Source: Planctomycetota bacterium (GTDB lineage: Bacteria; Planctomycetota; Phycisphaerae; UBA1845; Fen-1342). Taken from it: 5,085 bases of DNA. Where the stretch lies: NCBI GenBank assembly GCA_030616465.1, contig JAUWXH010000196.1, positions 1 to 5,085 of the forward strand, given 5' to 3'. This document shows, in pieces, positions 1 through 4,888 of the stretch. The notes under the pieces were generated by a model, which worked only from the letters and a program-made list of their open reading frames with translations, had not been told where the DNA came from and did no database searches. Every line of letters begins with the position of its first letter. Positions within the stretch are counted from its first letter, which is position 1. The position numbers and the translations under genes were made by a program.

Positions 1-350
1 GCGATTTTCATGCTGTGGCCGCCGTCCTGCGGGGTTTCGTGGATAAGACGGACGCCGGCGGCTTGGAGCGCGGCCAGCGCCGCGGGCAGGTCGTCAACGC
101 GATAGGCGATGTGGTGTAGCCCCGGGCCCTTCTTCGCCAGGAACTTGGCGATGGGGCTGTCGTCGGCGGTCGGCTCCACCAGTTCGATCCGCGTCTCGCC
201 GATTGTGAAAAACGCCACGCGGACCTTCTGCTCGGGAATTACTTCGGTCCCCTCATACTCCAGACCCAGCACGTCACGGTAGAGCGGGCTCGCTTCGTCA
301 ATCGAGCGGACCGCGATGCCGAGGTGGTCGATTTGCGTCGGCGGCTGCAT
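1..350 (-). CDS. mce: Methylmalonyl-CoA epimerase, C-terminus cut by window edge
   Basis: Interconverts the (S) and (R) forms of methylmalonyl-CoA so that the carboxylase product can be used by the mutase. The visible 116 codons begin MQPPTQIDHLGIAV and hold a vicinal-oxygen-chelate (glyoxalase/bleomycin-resistance) fold: the N-terminal IDHLGIAV strand, a PEQKVRVAF segment (38-48 region), IELVEPT (55-61), and GLHHIAYRVDD (77-87). His9, Glu56 and His80 lie where the family's metal ligands fall, and Glu40 matches the first catalytic acid. The last ligand/catalytic Glu would be beyond the edge. Family length is about 135-150 residues, so roughly 20-30 are missing. The ATG at 350 puts the start directly before the conserved first strand. 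Its ribosome site is poor: GGAA about 8 nt upstream, and GAGGG nearer 18 nt. It is the last visible gene of the mutase operon, 110 bp after the large subunit. The family call is secure and the epimerase substrate is supported by context. Confidence 0.93.
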   Translation of the reverse strand, partial: MQPPTQIDHLGIAVRSIDEASPLYRDVLGLEYEGTEVIPEQKVRVAFFTIGETRIELVEPTADDSPIAKFLAKKGPGLHHIAYRVDDLPAALAALQAAGVRLIHETPQDGGHSMKI

Positions 351-376
351 CGTCGAGTTTCCGTTGCCCTCACGCC

Positions 377-455
377 GTAGGGCAGGTCGATTCTTCGAGA
401 CCAGCAACCACCGCTGCCAGAAAGAGGCAGGTCTCGAAGACTCGACCTGCCCTAC
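377..455. repeat. Inverted pair of a 26-bp dispersed repeat, potential long hairpin
   Basis: Left arm 377-402 begins gtagggcaggtcga. Right arm 430-455 is its reverse complement at 25 of 26 positions, the only difference being at 391. The arms are separated by 27 nt. The right-hand unit, extended to 426-455, is identical in reverse complement to 3172-3201. The pair fills most of the gap between the mutase large subunit and the epimerase and starts 5 nt after the mutase stop codon in the direction of transcription. Transcribed, it could fold into a hairpin of about 26 bp. There is no following T-tract on either strand, so it does not look like a classical intrinsic terminator. An effect on mRNA stability or on relative expression of the epimerase is inference. 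Confidence 0.9.
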
Positions 456-460
456 ATGTT

Positions 461-2134
461 CTATATCGCACTTTCCTCGTATTCGCCGAACACGGCCCGC
501 AGCCGATCGCAGATCTCGCCGACCGAGGCGTACATCTGCACGGCGGGGAGGATCAGCGGCATCAGGTTCTCATCGCCGCGAGCAGCGGCCTCCAGTGCGT
601 CCAAAGCGCGCGAGACGGCCACGGAATCGCGCTGTGCGCGGGTTTTGTTCAAACGCTCGATCTGTCGGCGGGTGGCCTCTTCACCAATCGTCAGGGTTTC
701 CGGCTGAATAGTCTCCTCGCTCGCGTAGCGGTTCACGCCGACGATGATCCGCTCGCCGCGCTCGATCTCCTGCTGGTACCGGTACGCCGAGCGTTCGATC
801 TCACTCTGCGGATAGTGCTGTTCGATCGCCTGCACCATCCCGCCCATCTCGTCGATCTTCTTGATATACGTCTCTGCCTCGGCCTCGATCGCGTCGGTGA
901 GCTTCTCGACGTAGTAGCTGCCGGCCAGCGGATCGACGGTGTGGGCGACGCCGGACTCGTGCGCGATGATTTGCTGCGTCCGCAATGCAAGCTGGACCGC
1001 CTCTTCGGTCGGCAGGGCCAGTGCCTCGTCGCGGCTGTTGGTGTGCAGCGACTGGGTTCCACCCAGCACGCCGGCCAGCGCTTGGAGCGCCACGCGGACG
1101 ACGTTGTTGTCGACTTGCTGGGCGGTGAGCGTGAAGCCGCAGGTCTGCGTGTGGAACCGCAGCATGCAGCTCCGCGGGCTCTTGGCGCCGAAGCGTTCCT
1201 TCATGATGCGGGCCCACAGCCGCCGGGCGGCACGGAACTTGGCCACCTCCTCCAGCACATCGGTCATCGCCCCGAAGAAAAACGCCACGCGCGGCGCGAA
1301 CTGATCCACGTCGAGCCCGGCTTGGACGGCCGCGTTGACGTATTCGATTCCGTCGGCGAGCGTGAATCCGATCTCCTGCCCCGCCGTCGAGCCGGCCTCG
1401 CGGATGTGATACCCGCTCACGCTGATCGCGTTGAAGCGCGGCAGGTACTCAGAGGCATAGGCGAAGATGTTGGTGACGAGCCGCAACGACGGGCCGGGCG
1501 GGAAGATATACGTGCCGCGGGCGACGTACTCCTTGAGCACGTCGTTCTGGATCGTGCCGGTCAGCTTCTCGGGCGCGACGCCCTGCTTGCTGCCGACGGC
1601 GACGTACATCGCCAACAGCACCGCCGCCGGCGCGTTAATGGTCATGGAGGTCGAGACTTTGTCGAGCGGGATCGCGTCGAAGAGGATCTCCATGTCGGCC
1701 AGCGGGTCGATCGCCACGCCGACCTTGCCGACTTCGCCGGCTGCCAGCGGATGGTCGCTGTCGTAGCCGATCTGCGTGGGCAGATCGAAGGCCACGCTCA
1801 GCCCGGTCTGCCCCTGCTCGAGCAGGAAGCGATAGCGTCGATTGGTCTCTTCGGCGGTGGCGAAGCCGGCGTATTGCCGCATGGTCCAGAAGCGCGAGCG
1901 GTACATGGTCGGCTGCACGCCGCGGGTGAACGGGTATTCGCCGGGGAATCCGACCCGTTCGAGATAAGCCTGGCAGGCCGCCTTGTCCCGGAGCTGATCC
2001 GGCAAATACAGCGTTTCGACCGGCCGGCTGGAGGCGGTGACCGTGCGCTCCGGCCGCTCGGGCATGTTCGCCAGCGCCTTGGTCAGAGTACCGCTCTTCC
2101 AATCCTCGTGCCGCCGTTTGATGTCGCTAGCCAC
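461..2134 (-). CDS. Methylmalonyl-CoA mutase, catalytic large subunit (split type)
   Basis: Catalyses the adenosylcobalamin-dependent radical rearrangement of (R)-methylmalonyl-CoA to succinyl-CoA. The 557-residue product is the TIM-barrel part only and lacks a C-terminal B12 domain, which is encoded separately at 3208-3615. Key positions match the Propionibacterium enzyme with an offset of one: Tyr88 (RQYAGF), Gln196 (TIQND), Arg206 ([10 protein letters not shown]), Tyr242-His243 (SGYHIREAG) and Arg282 (APR). Tyr88 plus Arg206 favour methylmalonyl-CoA over isobutyryl-CoA, whose mutases replace these with Phe and Gln. Other hallmarks are [19 protein letters not shown] (111-129), [19 protein letters not shown] and [10 protein letters not shown]. 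The chosen GTG start at 2134 gives the usual N-terminus ([15 protein letters not shown]) and has AGGAAG 6 nt upstream. An in-frame ATG at 2284 would overlap meaB by 116 bp and adds unfamily-like sequence. A related ethylmalonyl-CoA mutase cannot be excluded, but MeaB and epimerase neighbours argue for methylmalonyl-CoA. Confidence 0.95.
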   Translation of the reverse strand: MASDIKRRHEDWKSGTLTKALANMPERPERTVTASSRPVETLYLPDQLRDKAACQAYLERVGFPGEYPFTRGVQPTMYRSRFWTMRQYAGFATAEETNRRYRFLLEQGQTGLSVAFDLPTQIGYDSDHPLAAGEVGKVGVAIDPLADMEILFDAIPLDKVSTSMTINAPAAVLLAMYVAVGSKQGVAPEKLTGTIQNDVLKEYVARGTYIFPPGPSLRLVTNIFAYASEYLPRFNAISVSGYHIREAGSTAGQEIGFTLADGIEYVNAAVQAGLDVDQFAPRVAFFFGAMTDVLEEVAKFRAARRLWARIMKERFGAKSPRSCMLRFHTQTCGFTLTAQQVDNNVVRVALQALAGVLGGTQSLHTNSRDEALALPTEEAVQLALRTQQIIAHESGVAHTVDPLAGSYYVEKLTDAIEAEAETYIKKIDEMGGMVQAIEQHYPQSEIERSAYRYQQEIERGERIIVGVNRYASEETIQPETLTIGEEATRRQIERLNKTRAQRDSVAVSRALDALEAAARGDENLMPLILPAVQMYASVGEICDRLRAVFGEYEESAI

Positions 2135-2140
2135 GGTTGT

Positions 2141-2146
2141 CTTCCT
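2141..2146 (-). promoter_or_regulatory. Ribosome binding site deciding the GTG start of the mutase large subunit
   Basis: Read on the minus strand this is AGGAAG followed by 6 nt (ACAACC) and then GTG at 2134. It lies in the 34-bp gap after the meaB stop (TAG at 2169-2171) and favours the GTG over the far-upstream in-frame ATG at 2284, which would lie inside meaB. Confidence 0.65.
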
Positions 2147-2168
2147 GCTGAGCGGACGAACGATTCGG

Positions 2169-3125
2169 CTAATCGGGCGCGTCTTCCCGTGCTCCGGCCA
2201 CGGTGGCGCTGAGCTGCGCGACGGCGGATTCCAGCGAGAGGTCTCCCCGCGCGAGTTTGTCAACCAGCTCCCGCACGGCTCCATCCTCCAACCCGCGGTG
2301 CAAGGCCCGCTGGTAGGTCAACATGGCAGCCCGTTTGATCTCACCCAGGACTCGCCGGTATTGAAGCTGGTTTCGGCGTCCCGTGTCACGGACAGAGCGG
2401 TCCAACTCCAGCAACCTGTCGAGCAGCTCGTCCACACCCTTGCCGGACTTCGCTTCGATTCCGACGACCTCCACCGGCCGGTCGGTACCGGCGGCCGCCG
2501 CAAACTCCTGACGCACTGCCGTCAACAGGCGATTGGCATCCGGCAGGTCACACTTGTTGACGACCAGCAGGTCGGCGATCTCGAGCAGCCCCGCCTTAAT
2601 GAGTTGGATGTCGTCGCCGTAGCCCGGCCCGAGGACGACCACGCAGACGTCCGCCACGTCGGCGACGTCCACCTCGCTCTGTCCCACTCCCACCGTTTCG
2701 ATGAGCACGGGATCGAACCGGGCCAATTCGAGCAGCCGGGCGCAGTGCAGCGTCGCGTCGGACAACCCACCCGGGCTGTGGTGCGTGGCCAGCGAGCGGA
2801 TGAACACGTCCGGATCGACGGCGTGCCGCATCATCCGCACGCGGTCGCCCAAAAACGCCCCGTCCGAAAGCGGCGAGGTTGGATCGACCGCGACTACGCC
2901 CACCCGCCTCCCCCGCGCCCGCAATCTGATCAACAGCGCATCGATCAGCGTCGATTTGCCGGCGCCCGGCGGCCCGGTGAAACCCCACCAGGGCACCTGA
3001 GCGCTATGTCGCCGGATCGAATCGCGCAGTCGGCGTCCTTGCGGCTCGGCCGAATCCATCAGCGACATGGCCCGGGCCAGGCAGCGTCGATCGCCCTGGC
3101 GGATTCTGTCAACGAGTGTGTCCAT
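2169..3125 (-). CDS. meaB: MeaB/ArgK-type G3E GTPase, methylmalonyl-CoA mutase chaperone
   Basis: GTPase that gates adenosylcobalamin delivery to methylmalonyl-CoA mutase and protects the enzyme from inactivation (known role of MeaB and human MMAA). The 318-residue length is typical. Visible motifs are the Walker A loop GPPGAGKS (51-58), [18 protein letters not shown] (78-95) with its metal-binding DPTSP, the ETVGVGQSE switch segment (143-151), [10 protein letters not shown] (170-179), and the guanine-specificity motif NKCD (190-193). The N-terminus [19 protein letters not shown] is the usual family start, and an in-frame TGA lies five codons upstream, so the ATG at 3125 is firm. No Shine-Dalgarno sequence is evident: the region upstream is AACCGGCACC preceded by a heptamer repeat, so translation may depend on coupling or another mode of initiation. 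It sits 82 bp after the small subunit and 34 bp before the large subunit, as expected for a split-mutase operon. Confidence 0.96.
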   Translation of the reverse strand: MDTLVDRIRQGDRRCLARAMSLMDSAEPQGRRLRDSIRRHSAQVPWWGFTGPPGAGKSTLIDALLIRLRARGRRVGVVAVDPTSPLSDGAFLGDRVRMMRHAVDPDVFIRSLATHHSPGGLSDATLHCARLLELARFDPVLIETVGVGQSEVDVADVADVCVVVLGPGYGDDIQLIKAGLLEIADLLVVNKCDLPDANRLLTAVRQEFAAAAGTDRPVEVVGIEAKSGKGVDELLDRLLELDRSVRDTGRRNQLQYRRVLGEIKRAAMLTYQRALHRGLEDGAVRELVDKLARGDLSLESAVAQLSATVAGAREDAPD

Positions 3126-3137
3126 GGTGCCGGTTGG

Positions 3138-3172
3138 TCAGTTGTCAGTTATCAGTTATTAGTTCTCAGGAG
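3138..3172. repeat. Short tandem heptamer array (TCAGTTA type)
   Basis: Five consecutive 7-nt units on the plus strand read TCAGTTG, TCAGTTA, TCAGTTA, TTAGTTC and a degenerate TCAGGAG. The array lies between the mutase small subunit and meaB. It is A+T-rich against a G+C-rich background and directly abuts the 30-bp repeat at 3172-3201. It ends 13 nt before the meaB start codon and occupies the place where a ribosome site would be expected. Similar intergenic heptamer arrays are known from cyanobacteria and some other phyla. Any function here is unknown. Confidence 0.8.
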
Positions 3173-3201
3173 TAGGGCAGGTCGAGTCTTCGAGACCTGC
3201 C
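3172..3201. repeat. Third copy of the gtagggcaggtc dispersed repeat
   Basis: These 30 bases are the exact reverse complement of 426-455 and match 377-402 at 25 of 26 positions. The unit has its own 8-bp arms (GGCAGGTC at 3176-3183 and GACCTGCC at 3194-3201) around a 10-nt centre, so a single copy can fold alone. It begins 6 nt after the stop codon of the mutase small subunit, almost the same offset as the paired copies after the large-subunit stop. No T-tract follows. Confidence 0.88.
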
Positions 3202-3207
3202 TTCGCT

Positions 3208-3615
3208 TCACCGCTTTCCTGCCAACTCCGCTTCTAACGCGCCCAGAATCTCCGCTAGCGGCGTCCCCGGTGTAAACACCCGCCGGAAGCCGAGCGACTG
3301 AAGATGGGGAATATCTTTGTCCGGGATCGTCCCGCCGCAAAACAGAACGATGTTCTCCGCGTTTTCCTGTTGCAGCAGCTCGACCACCCGGGCGAACAGC
3401 TCGTTGTGCGCACCGCTCAGGAGGCTGAGGCCCAGGGCATCGACGTCTTCATCGACCGCCGTGCGGACGATCTGCTCGGGGGTGCGGCGGATACCCGTGT
3501 AGATGACCTCATAGCCCGCGTTGCGCAGGGCGCGGGCGATGAACTTGGCACCACGATCGTGCCCGTCGAGGCCGACCTTGCCGATCAGAATGCGTTTGGG
3601 TCCGGCTTTGCTCAC
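3208..3615 (-). CDS. Methylmalonyl-CoA mutase, cobalamin-binding small subunit
   Basis: Carries the base-off/His-on B12 domain that docks on the catalytic subunit encoded at 461-2134 to form active methylmalonyl-CoA mutase. The 135-residue product is a single Rossmann-like domain with the diagnostic DxHxxG motif (Asp17, His19, Gly22 in KVGLDGHDRG), the SLL motif (64-66 in GLSLLSGAH) and the GG motif (94-95 in LFCGGTIPD). His19 should be the lower axial ligand of cobalt. Full length agrees with stand-alone subunits of archaeal-type mutases. The start is GTG at 3615, with GAGGG 7 nt upstream, and the stop is TGA. It is the first gene of the operon, with a candidate promoter 42-47 bp upstream. 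It could in principle serve another B12 mutase, but the adjacent catalytic subunit lacking this domain makes the pairing clear. Confidence 0.95.
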   Translation of the reverse strand: MSKAGPKRILIGKVGLDGHDRGAKFIARALRNAGYEVIYTGIRRTPEQIVRTAVDEDVDALGLSLLSGAHNELFARVVELLQQENAENIVLFCGGTIPDKDIPHLQSLGFRRVFTPGTPLAEILGALEAELAGKR

Positions 3616-3622
3616 GGCAGCG

Positions 3623-3627
3623 CCCTC
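3623..3627 (-). promoter_or_regulatory. Ribosome binding site for the GTG start of the mutase small subunit
   Basis: GAGGG on the minus strand with a 7-nt spacer (CGCTGCC) to the GTG at 3613-3615. It supports GTG as the true start, since the protein from here begins MSKAGPKRILIGKVGLDGHDRG, a normal N-terminus for this domain. Confidence 0.6.
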
Positions 3628-3656
3628 GGTCGCCCCCGCGGTTTCGACTCTGTGTC

Positions 3657-3665
3657 CTTATACCA
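3657..3665 (-). promoter_or_regulatory. Candidate extended -10 promoter of the methylmalonyl-CoA mutase operon
   Basis: Read on the minus strand this is TGG-TATAAG: a TG dinucleotide one base before a hexamer matching TATAAT at 5 of 6 positions. A start about 7 nt downstream would leave a leader of roughly 35 nt before the GTG. No -35 box has normal spacing. A TTGTCA hexamer lies only 13 nt upstream, which is too close, so the extended -10 would have to compensate. This is a motif match only. Confidence 0.4.
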
Positions 3666-3733
3666 GCATACGGCCTGACAAATGATCCACAAGTGGGGCG
3701 GTCCGCGCAGGCGGCCACCGCTGCGAAGTCGGC

Positions 3734-3739
3734 TATAAT
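3734..3739 (+). promoter_or_regulatory. Candidate -10 box (TATAAT) facing the enoyl-CoA hydratase gene
   Basis: A perfect TATAAT on the plus strand in otherwise G+C-rich sequence. No recognisable -35 hexamer lies 16-18 nt upstream. If used, the leader would be about 190 nt and would include the palindromic element at 3780-3879. The perfect hexamer in G+C-rich DNA is suggestive but not conclusive. Confidence 0.35.
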
Positions 3740-3779
3740 GCCGCCGCAACCTGGCCGGCGCGGGATAGGCGCTCGTCCT

Positions 3780-3879
3780 GTCATTCCGAGGAGCGCCAGC
3801 GACGAGGAATCTTGCAGCGACCGCGAGCCGATACGCCCTGCGCAGCGAGATCCCTCCTCCCGCCGGTCGTCGGGATGAC
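3780..3879. repeat. Imperfect palindromic intergenic element (GTCATTCCGA type)
   Basis: The outer arms GTCATTCCGA (3780-3789) and TCGGGATGAC (3870-3879) pair at 9 of 10 positions. The inner arms AGGAATCT (3805-3812) and AGATCCCT (3848-3855) pair at 7 of 8. Each half has the arrangement GTCATYCCGA ... AGGRATCT, a type of intergenic repeat I have met in several bacterial groups, so it is likely present elsewhere in this genome. It lies wholly upstream of the hydratase start and downstream of the candidate TATAAT, so it would be part of the leader RNA if that promoter is real. Confidence 0.65.
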
Positions 3880-3937
3880 GGCGAGGGTGAGCGTCTCAAT
3901 AGAGCAGACAGACATCAAGGCGGATGGACGAATTCGA

Positions 3938-4687
3938 ATGAGTGACATACTCCATATCGTACGCAACAAGCCGACTCTGGAACTGACCCTCAATCGCCCC
4001 AAGAGCCGCAACGCGCTCTCGCGTGCTCTGATCGCCGAGCTGACCACGGCCCTCCGGCGAGCGGACGGCGACGACGATATCCGCAGCGTGATTGTGACCG
4101 GGGCGCCGCCGGCATTCTGCGCCGGCTTGGACCTGCGCGAGGTCGCCCAGACCACCGCCGAGCAGGCCGAGCACGACGCTTCGGCCCTGCTGGCCCTGTT
4201 CGAGACGATCGACAACCTGGGCAAGCCGGTGATCGCGGCGGTCAACGGGGCGGCCGTTGCGGGCGGGGCCGGCCTGGCCACCGTCTGCGACCTCGTCGTC
4301 TGCGCGCAATCCGCCGTCATCGGCTACCCCGAGGTGAAACGCGGCCTGGTCGGCGCGCTGGTGATGACCTACCTGCGCCACCTGGTCGGCGAGCGCCAGG
4401 CCAAGTACCTCTTGCTCACCGGCGAAACCCTCACTGCCGAACGGGCCCGCGACTTCGGGCTGGTGAACGAGGTCGTCCCCGACGACGAGCTGCTCGCGCG
4501 GGCCCGGCACTTCGCGACCATGTTCGCCCAGTATCCACCCCAGGCCCTGGCCAATACGAAGGCCCTGCTCAACAAGATCCGTCACCTCAAACAAGCGGAC
4601 GCCGTCGAGGAGGCCCGCCGGCTGAACGCCTCAATGCGCCTGACGAGCGAATCGCGCGCCGGCGTGGCGCAGTTCCTCAAGAAGTGA
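3938..4687 (+). CDS. Enoyl-CoA hydratase/isomerase (crotonase) family protein
   Basis: Probable hydratase or isomerase acting on an acyl-CoA, cytoplasmic, in fatty-acid or branched-chain amino acid breakdown. The 249-residue product has the normal crotonase length and order: LTLNRPKSRNALS (16-28), the first oxyanion-hole segment PAFCAGLDLREV (58-69), the second segment VNGAAVAGGAGLATVCDL (102-119), then IGYPEVKRGLVGAL (128-141) and the LLLTGETLTAERARDFGLVNEVVP region. Glu132 corresponds to Glu164 of rat enoyl-CoA hydratase, whereas the Glu144 position is Gly112. Only one of the two classical acids is therefore present, as in several methylglutaconyl-CoA hydratase-like and isomerase branches. 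The ATG at 3938 gives the usual N-terminus and has GGA 9 nt upstream. The longer frame from 3812 runs through a palindromic repeat and is rejected. It is divergent from the mutase operon, so co-function with it is plausible but unproven. Exact substrate unknown. Confidence 0.9.
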   Translation: MSDILHIVRNKPTLELTLNRPKSRNALSRALIAELTTALRRADGDDDIRSVIVTGAPPAFCAGLDLREVAQTTAEQAEHDASALLALFETIDNLGKPVIAAVNGAAVAGGAGLATVCDLVVCAQSAVIGYPEVKRGLVGALVMTYLRHLVGERQAKYLLLTGETLTAERARDFGLVNEVVPDDELLARARHFATMFAQYPPQALANTKALLNKIRHLKQADAVEEARRLNASMRLTSESRAGVAQFLKK

Positions 4688-4708
4688 CCGCTTTGGACGG
4701 GTTCACTC

Positions 4709-4714
4709 TACAAT
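4709..4714 (+). promoter_or_regulatory. Candidate -10 box (TACAAT) upstream of transaldolase
   Basis: TACAAT matches the -10 consensus at 5 of 6. A weak -35-like GTGACC lies at 4684-4689 with a 19-nt spacer, overlapping the hydratase stop codon. Transcription from here would place the 4720-4821 palindrome in the transaldolase leader. This is a motif match only. Confidence 0.25.
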
Positions 4715-4719
4715 GGCCT

Positions 4720-4821
4720 CGGTGGGTGGCACGGTCTGGCGGAGCGCAGCGGAGACAGGCCGTGGAAACGCGGTTTTGCGATCCTCCACGGCCTGCCTGC
4801 GGCAGACCGTGCCACCCACCG
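4720..4821. repeat. Nested 102-bp palindromic element
   Basis: The outer arms 4720-4738 (cggtgggtggcacggtctg) and 4803-4821 are perfect reverse complements over 19 bp. The inner arms 4756-4766 (caggccgtgga) and 4785-4795 are perfect over 11 bp. The unpaired stretches between the two stems differ in length (17 nt left, 7 nt right), and the terminal loop is 18 nt. The whole element lies in the 201-bp gap between the hydratase stop and the transaldolase start. It has no T-tract and no coding potential. The sequence is unrelated to the other repeats in the window. It looks like a miniature palindromic mobile or REP-like element, and a role as terminator or leader structure is possible. Confidence 0.88.
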
Positions 4822-4888
4822 CTCTTCGTTGCAATCGGATACGAGTCGCGGTAAACAGGGACGCCAACCTGTACAGGACTACTCGACA

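Larger units (their letters stand above)
3616..3937. other. Divergent intergenic region between mutase operon and enoyl-CoA hydratase gene
   Basis: This 322-bp stretch contains no convincing gene. From left to right it holds the ribosome site and candidate extended -10 promoter of the minus-strand operon, a plus-strand TATAAT box, and an imperfect palindromic element at 3780-3879. The last 58 bases are the leader of the hydratase gene, with GGA at 3926-3928 as a modest ribosome site 9 nt from its ATG. Open frames through it run across the palindrome and do not resemble protein families. Confidence 0.7.

Noticed and set aside
377..455. Inverted repeat considered as an intrinsic terminator
   Set aside because: The stem is strong but no T-run follows in either direction, and the epimerase, an expected operon member, lies just beyond it. 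Partial attenuation is not excluded.
316..711. A 131-codon plus-strand open frame across the epimerase start, the inverted repeat and the mutase end
   Set aside because: It spans the antisense of two real genes and a palindrome, and the translation is Arg/Ser/Pro-rich shadow sequence.
815..2212. A 465-codon open frame on the plus strand opposite the mutase large subunit
   Set aside because: It is the antisense of a well-supported gene in high-G+C DNA, has Arg/Gly/Asp/His/Val-rich low-information sequence with no recognisable family, and runs past the mutase start into meaB.
2135..2284. N-terminal extension of the mutase large subunit to the ATG at 2284
   Set aside because: The extra 50 residues are not family-like, would overlap meaB by 116 bp, and the GTG at 2134 has a good AGGAAG ribosome site and the usual N-terminus.
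3138..3172. Heptamer array considered as a CRISPR array
   Set aside because: The units are 7 nt and directly tandem with no spacers, and no cas genes are visible.
2037..3275. A 412-codon open frame on the plus strand opposite meaB
   Set aside because: It is antisense to meaB and crosses the heptamer array and the dispersed repeat. It shows no protein family features.
3812..3937. N-terminal extension of the hydratase to the ATG at 3812
   Set aside because: The extension is encoded largely by a palindromic repeat and the protein from 3938 already starts as crotonase family members do.
4720..4821. Long palindrome considered as a complete insertion sequence
   Set aside because: It has no transposase and is far too short. 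No target-site duplication is evident at its borders.
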